This document shows positions 16,917-24,898 of a stretch of DNA of 64,000 bases, in pieces; within the stretch, counting starts at the first letter, position 1; the number at the start of each line of letters is the position of its first letter. The DNA is taken from positions 1 to 64,000 of the forward strand of contig CAIOAN010000013.1 of assembly GCA_903855995.1 (NCBI GenBank), read 5' to 3'. The notes beneath the pieces were generated by a model. It ran no database searches and was not told the origin of the DNA. It worked only from the letters and a program-made list of their open reading frames with translations. The stretch is from an uncultured Opitutia bacterium. Its GTDB lineage: Bacteria > Verrucomicrobiota > Verrucomicrobiia > Opitutales > UBA953. A program made the position numbers and the translations under genes.

Positions 16917-18011
16917 TCACCCTTCCATCCAAGCCGCCACCGCCGCCAAGAAGGCATCCGTTTCCTGCTCGGTGCCTACGGAGATACGCAAAGATTTCTC
17001 GGTGAGGCGATGGCCGGGGAAACGCCGGACGAGGATCTTGCGGGCACGGAGGAACTCGAAGCAATCTGCGGAAGTCTCGACCGAAGCCGCGTGCGTCGAA
17101 GACACCGGAGCCGCGAGGACGAAGTTTCCGGAGGCGGGGTTCACCTGCCAGCCCATCTTCCGCAACGCGGCCACCAGACGGTCGCGCGTGGCCCGCACCT
17201 GGTCGATTGTCACGGTCAGCCACTCGCGGTCATCCAAGGCGGCGGCCGCAGCCACCTGGGCTAGTCGGTCGACATTATAACTATCGCGGACGCGGTGCAA
17301 CAAATCCGCCACGGGGCCGGGACACAAAGCATAGCCGACGCGCAGGCCGGCCAAGGCATGCGCCTTGGACATCGTCCGCGTGACGACGACATTCGAAAGC
17401 TCGCGCGCCAATGCGACGCAATCATCGGACGCAAAAGAGGCATACGCCTCATCCACCACCAGCAATCCCGAGAACTGCCGAGCAATCTCCCGGACGACGC
17501 GGGGCGAGAAAGCCACACCTAACGGCGCGTTGGGATTGGTCAGGAAGAACACGCTGGCGCCGCAACCCGCGACGGCGGCGGGATCAACACTTAGATCATC
17601 GGCGACCGGAACCCGGATGACCTCTGCCGCCTGGGCCGCGGCGAGCACAGGATAGAGCGAGTAGCTGGGGTCCATCATTCCGATGGGCCGACCAGGACCG
17701 GCGTAAGCCCTGATGAGCAAGTTAAGGATATCATCGGAACCATTGCCCGCCACGATGCGGGCAGGGTCGAACGAGTGGAAACGTCCGGCCGCTTCGCGCA
17801 AGGGCGCCGAGTCTGGCGAAGGATAAAGACGCAGGCCGGCTCCTTCATTCGCCAACGCAAGCCTGATTGCCTCCAAGGCCCGGGAGCTGGGCGGATAAGG
17901 ATTCTCGTTGGTGTTGAGTTTGACCCACCCCCCGCCCTGCGGCTGCTCCCCGGGAACATAGGCACGCATAGCCGCCACATGCGGATTCGGAAGCGGTGAG
18001 GACGATGACAT
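16917..18011 (-). CDS. hisC: Histidinol-phosphate aminotransferase
   Basis: The 364-residue PLP-dependent class I/II aminotransferase shows NENPYPPS near the N-terminus, [32 protein letters not shown] and the PLP lysine block [16 protein letters not shown]. These place it in the HisC family, catalysing imidazole-acetol phosphate transamination. Its ATG overlaps the ptsI stop by one base (TGATG), so translation should be coupled to ptsI. The context with hisB and hisH makes the assignment firm. Confidence 0.95.
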   Translation of the reverse strand: MSSSSPLPNPHVAAMRAYVPGEQPQGGGWVKLNTNENPYPPSSRALEAIRLALANEGAGLRLYPSPDSAPLREAAGRFHSFDPARIVAGNGSDDILNLLIRAYAGPGRPIGMMDPSYSLYPVLAAAQAAEVIRVPVADDLSVDPAAVAGCGASVFFLTNPNAPLGVAFSPRVVREIARQFSGLLVVDEAYASFASDDCVALARELSNVVVTRTMSKAHALAGLRVGYALCPGPVADLLHRVRDSYNVDRLAQVAAAAALDDREWLTVTIDQVRATRDRLVAALRKMGWQVNPASGNFVLAAPVSSTHAASVETSADCFEFLRARKILVRRFPGHRLTEKSLRISVGTEQETDAFLAAVAAWMEG

Positions 18012-19759
18012 CAGCGAAGTTTTAATTTGGTGGCGGCGAATTCCTGCAACAGCTGCCGCGTCTTCCCCGCATCCGCCGAAGCAATCACCCTGGCGGCGAG
18101 CTCCTGCAGTTCATGGCTGACGGAATGACGGAGCACGAAGCGGACTTCCGCCAAGGCGGCGGGCGTCATGCTCAGCTCATGCACGCCGAGGCCGATGAGC
18201 AGCGGAGCCCAGACGGGGTCGCCGCCCAGTTCGCCGCAGACGGCCACAGGGATGCCGCCCTTCTTGGCAGCTTGGAAAATCTGCAGCAGCGTACGCACCA
18301 CGGCCGGATGACAAGGGTCGTAGAGCGAAGCGACGCGCTGGTTGCCACGATCGACCGCGAGCAAATACTGGACGAGGTCGTTGGTGCCGACGCTGAAGAA
18401 ATCCGTCTCCGCAGCCAGCTCTTCCGCGACCGCGGCCGCGGACGGAATCTCAATCATCGCGCCGAGGCGAATCGAGGCGGACGGCCGAATACCTTCGGCG
18501 CTCAGTTCGCGTTCAACCATGCGGAAGAACTCCTGGGCCCGCCGAAGTTCTTCGATGCCTGAAATCATCGGGAACATGACCTGCACGGGGCCGAGGACAG
18601 CGGCACGGATGATCGCCCGGAGTTGCGGGCGGAATACGTCCGGCCGCTCTAGGCAAAGCCTTACCGCGCGATAGCCCATGAACGGATTGGCCTCATCCGC
18701 GAGATCTCCCAATCGTTTATCTCCGCCCAAATCGAGCGTCCGGAAGGTGACCGGTCGACCCTTGGCCTGCCGGACCACTTCGGCATATTCCGCATATTGC
18801 ACCTCCTCGCTGGGCCAGGAATCAAGTCGCAGATAAAGATTTTCCGTGCGGTAAAGGCCCACACCGCGGGCGCAATAGCCCAACGCGTCTTCCATCTCCG
18901 CCGGGTCGCCGATGTTCGCGAGGAGGATGAAAGCCGCGCCATCCGAAGTCAGATCCGGCAGCGCTACTTCGCGCAAAACGCGGTCGCGGCGATTACGAAT
19001 GGCTTGCTCCTTGTCGCGATAACCATCGATGGTCTCCGGCGTCGGGTTGAGGACGATCAAACCGGACTCCCCGTCGACCAAGATAACATCGCCCTCCTGG
19101 ACGGCCTCCATCAGCCCCTTCACCCCCACCACGGCCGGCACGTCAAGCGAGCGGGCCATGATCGCCGAATGGCTCGTGCGCCCGCCCTCTTCCGTGACAA
19201 AGGCGAGCACGCCGCCGTCATGCAGTCCCGCCGTGTCGGAAGGCGTTAGATCACGCGCGGCCACGACATGCGCCTGGGCGGCACGCCCGACGCGCTCCGG
19301 CTGGGTGCCGAGCAGCTGATCAAGCACGCGCCCGGTGACGTCCCGGATGTCCGCCGCCCGCTCGCGGAGGAAGTCGTCGTCCATCTTTTCAAAAATCTCA
19401 ATGTAACGCTGCGCGACCTCCTGGAAACAGAACTCGACGTTAAAGCCACTCCGTCGCACCTCCTTGCTCACGTCATCAATCAGGGCGACATCCTCCAACA
19501 CGAGCAGATGGGCGTCAAAGATGGAGGCTTCGGATTCGTTCAACTTCCGGGCGATATCATCCCGCAGTTGAGCTATTTCCAGACGGGTGGCGGCCAAGGC
19601 TGCCTCTAGGCGACGGATCTCGACCTCGGCGTCGGCGACTTTCTCACAGGCGACGATGGTCATACCCCTCATCAATGGATACGCCGGACCACGGGCCACG
19701 CCAGGAGCAGCGGCGATACCACGGAGGCGAACCTCTGGCCTATGATTTCCGGCCTTCAT
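18011..19759 (-). CDS. ptsI: Phosphoenolpyruvate-protein phosphotransferase (PTS enzyme I)
   Basis: The ~582-residue protein carries the enzyme I layout. An N-terminal HPr-binding/phospho-His domain has GGRTSHSAIMARSLDVPAVVG (read in two parts; His ~ residue 190). A C-terminal PEP-binding TIM barrel has GVGLYRTENLYL, MIEIPSAAAVAEELA, FSVGTNDLVQYLLAVDRGN and the Cys block AVCGELGGDP. The open frame begins at a TTG four codons earlier, but the ATG at 19759 is more likely. No HPr or EII gene is in view. Being the first gene of an operon with three histidine genes is unusual. It draws on PEP, like ppc, but no direct link is shown. Confidence 0.93.
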   Translation of the reverse strand: MKAGNHRPEVRLRGIAAAPGVARGPAYPLMRGMTIVACEKVADAEVEIRRLEAALAATRLEIAQLRDDIARKLNESEASIFDAHLLVLEDVALIDDVSKEVRRSGFNVEFCFQEVAQRYIEIFEKMDDDFLRERAADIRDVTGRVLDQLLGTQPERVGRAAQAHVVAARDLTPSDTAGLHDGGVLAFVTEEGGRTSHSAIMARSLDVPAVVGVKGLMEAVQEGDVILVDGESGLIVLNPTPETIDGYRDKEQAIRNRRDRVLREVALPDLTSDGAAFILLANIGDPAEMEDALGYCARGVGLYRTENLYLRLDSWPSEEVQYAEYAEVVRQAKGRPVTFRTLDLGGDKRLGDLADEANPFMGYRAVRLCLERPDVFRPQLRAIIRAAVLGPVQVMFPMISGIEELRRAQEFFRMVERELSAEGIRPSASIRLGAMIEIPSAAAVAEELAAETDFFSVGTNDLVQYLLAVDRGNQRVASLYDPCHPAVVRTLLQIFQAAKKGGIPVAVCGELGGDPVWAPLLIGLGVHELSMTPAALAEVRFVLRHSVSHELQELAARVIASADAGKTRQLLQEFAATKLKLR

Positions 19760-19809
19760 TCGTTGCGTCAAATGACTCCGCCCGCCCAGAGAGGCAAGCA
19801 GGATTAGCC

Positions 19810-20313
19810 TTAGGTCTCGACGGTCGTCGGCTCGTCCGTGGGCGAGACGATATCCGGCATGATCGGGGGCAGCACCAAATCAGGCATGTCCGCCCCCTGG
19901 CTCAAATCGAAGTCTTGGCTGATGTCCGTCAACAGCCGCTGAGGCATGTCGACCGAACCGAGGATGGTTTCTTCCGCCGCCGGAGCATCGATATAAGAAA
20001 GCAGACCGGAATACTCGGCGGGGATGGTCACGCGCAATTCCACGAAGACCAGTGCGAGCAGGCAGAGGTGCGCAAAAGAACGGCCCATCCGCTGGGAGAA
20101 GGCGTGTAGCCACTGCATGACGCCGGCAAAAGAACGTTCCTCCCGACCGCTGAGGAAACTCAGCTGGGCGCGATGCAGGCGCACCTTAGACTGGAAGCGA
20201 TTACGCAATTCAGGCGAAGCCTTGAGGGCATCGCGTAGGCGTGCCATCTGGGACTCGGAAGCATTACCCTCAAGGAAACTGGCGACTAAAGATTCGAATT
20301 CGGAAGTACTCAT
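19810..20313 (-). CDS. Putative anti-sigma factor, membrane-anchored
   Basis: The 167-residue protein begins with a zinc-free, helical N-terminal region (MSTSEFESLVASFLEGNA) like the cytoplasmic domain of anti-sigma regulators. One hydrophobic segment lies around residues 78-97 (FAHLCLLALVFVEL). A ~65-residue Pro/Glu/Asp-rich tail follows that would face the periplasm. Its start overlaps the stop of the sigma gene by 4 bp, the usual arrangement for an ECF sigma factor and its antagonist. The anti-sigma role rests on this context and topology; no characterised domain was recognised. Confidence 0.7.
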   Translation of the reverse strand: MSTSEFESLVASFLEGNASESQMARLRDALKASPELRNRFQSKVRLHRAQLSFLSGREERSFAGVMQWLHAFSQRMGRSFAHLCLLALVFVELRVTIPAEYSGLLSYIDAPAAEETILGSVDMPQRLLTDISQDFDLSQGADMPDLVLPPIMPDIVSPTDEPTTVET

Positions 20314-20900
20314 CCGCGAAACTCCTCACCCATGAGATCACGCAGGGCTTCGCGTGCCCGGTTGATACGACTCTTCACCGTCCCAATGGAGAGACCGAGG
20401 TCTTCGGCGATCTCCTCGTAGGACATGTTGCGGACGTTGCGCATGGTAAGAATACGAGCGTGCTCCGGCTTCAATTGTTCCATGCACTCGGCCACTTTTT
20501 TGACAAATTCGTTGTGCTGGGCCTCATGATTAGGCCCCTGAGCACCGTCAGAAAGGATATCATGCAGGGTGGCACCAGGATCATCCCCGAGATCAGCGTC
20601 TAGGGACATGGATTGATCGCGCTTACGGCGGCGCCAGTACCAGTAACGGTTCCGAGCCAGATTCGTGCCGATCTGATGGATCCAAGTCGAAAAAGTGGCA
20701 GTCCCGCGAAAGGAGGTAAGCACCCGGTGGGCGCGAATGAAGGTATCCTGCGTGATTTCCTCTGCGTCCTGACGGTTTCGTAAAAGGGAGAAGACCTTGG
20801 CGAAAATACGCCCCTGATACTTAACCACGAGTTCGTTGTACGCGGAAATATCCCCTTGTCGGGCTCGGTCCAATGCGGACTGGTCAGCTTCGGTCTCCAT
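20310..20900 (-). CDS. RNA polymerase sigma factor, ECF (sigma70 region 2/4)
   Basis: The 196-residue protein has sigma region 2 (YQGRIFAKVFSLLRNRQDAE then EITQDTFIRAHRVL, and the region 2.4-type FSTWIHQIGTNLARNRYWYW). Sigma region 4 follows (LKPEHARILTMRNVRNMSYE, EIAEDLGLSIGTVKSRINRA). Regions 1.1 and 3 are absent, so it is ECF class, similar to RpoE/SigW-like factors. Region 2 and region 4 are joined by a ~45-residue acidic linker. It is divergently transcribed from the GTPase operon across 103 bp, so it may regulate itself and that operon (inference). Confidence 0.93.
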   Translation of the reverse strand: METEADQSALDRARQGDISAYNELVVKYQGRIFAKVFSLLRNRQDAEEITQDTFIRAHRVLTSFRGTATFSTWIHQIGTNLARNRYWYWRRRKRDQSMSLDADLGDDPGATLHDILSDGAQGPNHEAQHNEFVKKVAECMEQLKPEHARILTMRNVRNMSYEEIAEDLGLSIGTVKSRINRAREALRDLMGEEFRG

Positions 20901-21003
20901 GGTGGGGTTTAAGGCTGGGCGGGGGACCCTGCTCTCGTAAGGACATATCTTTACAAAGACCCCTGCTTAATCAACCTCTTTTCCTACCCCTCTCCCGGAG
21001 CCG
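20901..21003. promoter_or_regulatory. Divergent intergenic region between ECF sigma gene and GTPase operon
   Basis: The 103-bp region must hold both promoters. It contains the only AT-rich stretch nearby (CATATCTTTACAAAG, ~20942-20956) and TTGATT on the minus strand at ~20967-20972. No clear ECF-type -35 (GGAAC) was seen in either direction. A TTAAAC on the minus strand lies 6 nt before the sigma ATG. Assignments remain open. Confidence 0.3.
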
Positions 21004-22752
21004 ATGTTCAACCTTTCCAAGAATTCCCCCGCACTGGCGTGGGTCAATTGTCTCAATGGCTCCAAGGGTAAGCTGGAAGGCCTGCCCGCCTCCCTGCCCA
21101 CCGACAGCCCTACCCCCACTTTGACGGTCAGTTCTGGGGATACCGGCCTTGCCATCGAACCCAACGGAGCCGGCAGCATCTTGGTCAACGGCACACACCT
21201 CCGCCGCAGCTTCCCCGTCACGGAAGCCACCGCCGTCCAACTGGATGACGCCCTGCTCATTGTCGCCCCAGCCAACCTGGGCGATTTCTCTCAAGTGCGC
21301 CACGACAACTGGGTGCTATTCGATGCCGACACCGGAACTCAGCTCGGCGAATTCCCGCCTAGCCGCTTGCTCGATGTCGCCGCCGAACTGGGACGCGCTA
21401 CCGACACGCTAGCCTGCACGCCGCAGGGACTAGAAATTGGTTTCACGCTTTCACAGATCGCCCCTTTGCTCTCCCCGCGGGCGATGGTGCCCCCAGAGTC
21501 CCACGCGAAACCCCTCCTCGCTGCCGAGCAGAATCGCGGCGCCCATATCTGCCCCGTCTGCTGGACTCGCTTTGATTCGGGCGATGCTCTCAGCATTGCG
21601 GTGCATGAAGATCTCCGCGGCGACCCAATCCTCGGCTCCGACGCACGCCTGCGCTTTCACCCCACGCGCTTCAATGACCAAGGCCTCGCCCTCGACCCGA
21701 TGGGCCTCGCCTGCACCGACATTGCCTGCCCACATTGCCGTCGCCAACTCCCGCCCGGCTATCTGGACATGCCGCACCGCATCGTGTCGCTCATCGGTGC
21801 CCCGAGCTCAGGTAAATCCTACTATCTGGCCGTCCTGACGCGCGTTCTGCAGGACAAACTGCCCGACGACTTCAATCTGGCCTTCAAAGACGGCGACCCC
21901 AGCGGGAACATGCTGTTGAATCAGATGCGCAACGCGCTCTTCTCCGCCTCCACCCCGGAAGACGCCCTGCTCGGCAAGACCGCCCTCGAAGGCGCTACCT
22001 ACGAAAAGCTGCCCCGACTGGGCCGGATGGTCTCCCTGCCCCGGCCGTTCATCTACTCGATTAGTCGCCCCGGCAAACAGCGCCAAGAAACTTCGGTCAT
22101 CCTTTACGATAACGCTGGCGAACATTTCGAACCCGGCATCGATATCCACGACTCGCCCGGTGCGATGCACGTCGCGACATCGGCCGGACTGATCTTCCTA
22201 TTCGACCCGACGGCCAACGCCCGCTTCAAAGCCAAACTGGTCGGTGTCGAAGACCCGCAGTTCGCACTGAAAGGACGCATCGACCAACAGGACAGCATCC
22301 TCGCAGAGATGGAAACCCGCATCAAACGCGTGCTAGGCCTCGCCCAAGGCGAACGCATCCGCACCCCACTCGCCTTCGTCGTCGGCAAATGCGACACTTG
22401 GGAAAAGCTCCTGAGCTCACCCCTCGAACAGGTCATTCAATCCGGCACCCTCGATCTCGACGCGATACAGCGCAACTCCGACCGCGTCCGTGCCGTACTG
22501 GTCTCACTCTGCCCAGGCCTCGTCGCTTCCGCCGAATCTTTAGCGCAGGAGATTCGCTACTTCGCTGCGTCCTCCTTCGGCCACATGCCAGTCATGATCC
22601 AATCCGGACTGAACAAAGGCCGTATCGCCCCCGACCCCCAGCGCCTCGCTCCCGCACACGTGGAAGAGCCCGTCTACTGGCTTATGCACCTGGCTTCTCC
22701 GGAAATGTTCCCGGCTGCTCTGACCAACGCCTCCGCCCCCCAGGCCCGCTAA
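21004..22752 (+). CDS. Zinc-ribbon P-loop GTPase (double-GTPase-2-like), first gene of putative GAP1 system
   Basis: The 582-residue protein has three parts. Residues 1-~100 are beta-rich and FHA-like in pattern (TVSSGDTGLAIEPNG, SILVNGTHL). Residues ~100-155 (DNWVLFDADTGTQLGEFPPS) resemble a GYF_2-type fold. A split zinc ribbon follows: CPVC at ~181 and CPHC at ~241. The G domain carries GAPSSGKS (G1, ~265-272), YDNAGEHF (G3-like, ~368-375) and VVGKCD (G4-like, ~458-463). I recognise it as related to the DO-GTPase2 family found with GAP1 proteins in bacterial conflict systems; the family name is from memory. It should be a cytoplasmic nucleotide switch. It is the first gene of a four-gene operon; 1 nt separates it from the next gene. 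Confidence 0.75.
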   Translation: MFNLSKNSPALAWVNCLNGSKGKLEGLPASLPTDSPTPTLTVSSGDTGLAIEPNGAGSILVNGTHLRRSFPVTEATAVQLDDALLIVAPANLGDFSQVRHDNWVLFDADTGTQLGEFPPSRLLDVAAELGRATDTLACTPQGLEIGFTLSQIAPLLSPRAMVPPESHAKPLLAAEQNRGAHICPVCWTRFDSGDALSIAVHEDLRGDPILGSDARLRFHPTRFNDQGLALDPMGLACTDIACPHCRRQLPPGYLDMPHRIVSLIGAPSSGKSYYLAVLTRVLQDKLPDDFNLAFKDGDPSGNMLLNQMRNALFSASTPEDALLGKTALEGATYEKLPRLGRMVSLPRPFIYSISRPGKQRQETSVILYDNAGEHFEPGIDIHDSPGAMHVATSAGLIFLFDPTANARFKAKLVGVEDPQFALKGRIDQQDSILAEMETRIKRVLGLAQGERIRTPLAFVVGKCDTWEKLLSSPLEQVIQSGTLDLDAIQRNSDRVRAVLVSLCPGLVASAESLAQEIRYFAASSFGHMPVMIQSGLNKGRIAPDPQRLAPAHVEEPVYWLMHLASPEMFPAALTNASAPQAR

Positions 22753-22753
22753 A

Positions 22754-24895
22754 ATGCCCTCTCAACTTATCTTTACCTCCGCGTCGCAAGGTCTCGCCGC
22801 CGGGCGTTCCGGCTTCTGCACCGTCGCTCGCCATCGGGCCATTCCGGACCGTCTCACCCAACTGCTTGAAAACATCGGCACGCCCCACGAAAGCACCGAA
22901 GGAGAGACCTTCACGTTCCGCGAACTCGAAGCCGGTGGTAAGAATTGGTACGTGCTCTCTCGCTTCGTCGCGCACGGTCTGGACTATACGCAGCGCGATA
23001 ATCGTCTGGCGCATCACCTGATTTTCTCCGGTGAAGAAGCTGCCTTCCTACCTCCGCCCGCTTCAATCGCCGGCCGCTGGAAAGGCTGGCGCAACGAATG
23101 GTCGGGCACCCCGACCTGGCTCGAAGGCGAAGACAAGCCGCTCGCACTCGAAAACCAAGTCCCCCTCATCCCAGCGACGACGTGGCGAGAGAGCACCGGC
23201 ACGGGAGCCAAAGCTGCCTGGTTGATCAACGCCTCCGGTCCCGCTTCACTGAGCTTACTGAATCCGCCGGAAACAATCCGTCTGTTGCGCCTGCTGGCCG
23301 AATCCTCGGCTCTCATCGGCAAAGCGGCCTGGGCCGCCACCTTTACCACCGACACCAGCCTCACGGGCAGCGACGGCTTCATCTGGGCCGTCGGCCCCGC
23401 CCATGGCCGTGCCACGATTGATTTCGCGACCGCCGCAACCCTGCCCGCCCCGACGGGAGACTTTGCCCGCCAAGCCGCGGTCGGCGTCAGCAAACCCGGC
23501 ATATTGCCGTCAGGAAATCAAAACCGATCCCGACCTGCCGCCCCCGACAAGTCAGGCGCGAACAGTTCGCTAGGCCTCTGGATCGGCCTCGCCGTCATCC
23601 TCACGTTCGGCGCCGTCGCCGCTGTCCTGCTCTCCGGCCGCAACAAGGAAACCCCTCCAGTCGCCGCAACGCCGACGCCTGCCCGACCCGCCCCCTCTCC
23701 CGCCGATACGGCGAAGACCGATGACATTCTGCGCGCCAACCGGGCCTTGACGGACGTGCAAAGCCTGATGGAAAGCGACGACTATCTCGCCGCTGCCAAA
23801 CTCTGGCTGGAGACCGCAAAACTCTCGCCGACCTTCGCTCGTAACTACCGCGAACAAATCCTCCCGCGCATCCTCAGCCATTTCGCCGCGTCCACGAGCA
23901 AGCAACTACTGGCCAGCTTAGAGCGCCCCGGCATCCTCAACGACCCCAAGACCTGCCAAGTCGTCGCGGCTGACGCCGAGGAAGCCCTGCGCATCATCGA
24001 GGAACTCAAAGCCCCACATGACGAAGACTGGAAACGACTCGCCGCCATCGCCCCCCGCGCCCGCGACCTGCTGACCATCGACGTCCGACCGGTGATCATC
24101 ATCTCCGGCCAATGGGGAAGTTCCGACACGGGCGCAAAGGGCGCGTCGCAGGCCGATTTCCGCCTCTCTCTGCGGGCCGCCGATCAAATCACCAAATTCA
24201 TCGAAGCATCAGGAGCGACGACGCGAGAAGCCGTCACCGCCAGCATCCGTCTTCTCCCGCTGACGTCATTCCACCTGCGCGATGATAAGACCAAATTCAT
24301 CCCGGCGGAAATCCGGCGCGACCGCCAGAGTAGCGCCATCGAATCCACCCCGCAGCCCGGACGCGACCCGGCGATCGCCATCAGCGTCGGCACGCGCAAG
24401 AATTCCGTAGAATTAAATCTGCTCGACGGTGAAGGCGCCCGGACTGACGCCAATCGCCTCATCGAAGTCAAATTGGCCAATGGAACGCGCCAGTGCTTTG
24501 CGCTCGTGGCCGACCAGACTTCCCTCAAACCCCTTAACCTCGGGGCCAGCGGGTTGCGCCTCGACACCGATACGGGAGTCGTCCGCCCTTCCAACTGGAC
24601 GGAAAGCGCCGTCAATAGCTTCGTGTGGATCAATGGCGCCATCGGCCTCTTCCCGGCCGGACACGAGTTCCCTGACCGCGATCTGCCTTCCGTGCGCGCC
24701 ACCCGCTCGGTACTCGAGACCGACATTATCCGCCTCGAAAGCAAACAGGGCCCCGACGCGCCGTTATACGAGGCGATTGCCGCTCGCCGTAAACTCTTCA
24801 AAGGGGGTGACTATCTCCAGGCTGGTGCGCCCTGGGTCATCCAAGCCATCAACGCCCAAGGCACGGCCGGCCCGCGCCTCCTCGAATTCCGCTGA
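22754..24895 (+). CDS. GAP1-N2-like GTPase-associated membrane protein
   Basis: The 713-residue protein begins with a ~130-residue domain whose hallmarks are FTSASQGLAAGRSGFCTVAR, then WYVLSRFVAHGLDYTQRDNR followed by LAHHLIFSGEE. I recall these as the GAP1-N2 domain of GTPase-associated protein 1. Residues ~130-240 continue a globular, partly GAP1-M-like region. A Pro/Ser linker leads to one transmembrane helix (~274-296, LWIGLAVILTFGAVAAVLLS). The remaining ~415 residues are mixed alpha/beta with no recognised fold. Usual GAP1 proteins are soluble, so the membrane anchor and the extra domain are notable. Gaps of 1 and 3 nt to its neighbours imply co-translation with the GTPase. Confidence 0.7.
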   Translation: MPSQLIFTSASQGLAAGRSGFCTVARHRAIPDRLTQLLENIGTPHESTEGETFTFRELEAGGKNWYVLSRFVAHGLDYTQRDNRLAHHLIFSGEEAAFLPPPASIAGRWKGWRNEWSGTPTWLEGEDKPLALENQVPLIPATTWRESTGTGAKAAWLINASGPASLSLLNPPETIRLLRLLAESSALIGKAAWAATFTTDTSLTGSDGFIWAVGPAHGRATIDFATAATLPAPTGDFARQAAVGVSKPGILPSGNQNRSRPAAPDKSGANSSLGLWIGLAVILTFGAVAAVLLSGRNKETPPVAATPTPARPAPSPADTAKTDDILRANRALTDVQSLMESDDYLAAAKLWLETAKLSPTFARNYREQILPRILSHFAASTSKQLLASLERPGILNDPKTCQVVAADAEEALRIIEELKAPHDEDWKRLAAIAPRARDLLTIDVRPVIIISGQWGSSDTGAKGASQADFRLSLRAADQITKFIEASGATTREAVTASIRLLPLTSFHLRDDKTKFIPAEIRRDRQSSAIESTPQPGRDPAIAISVGTRKNSVELNLLDGEGARTDANRLIEVKLANGTRQCFALVADQTSLKPLNLGASGLRLDTDTGVVRPSNWTESAVNSFVWINGAIGLFPAGHEFPDRDLPSVRATRSVLETDIIRLESKQGPDAPLYEAIAARRKLFKGGDYLQAGAPWVIQAINAQGTAGPRLLEFR

Positions 24896-24898
24896 CCG

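Noticed and set aside
16880-16957. 26-codon upstream extension of hisB
   Set aside because: It would overlap the hisC stop, and the shorter start gives the usual HisB length.
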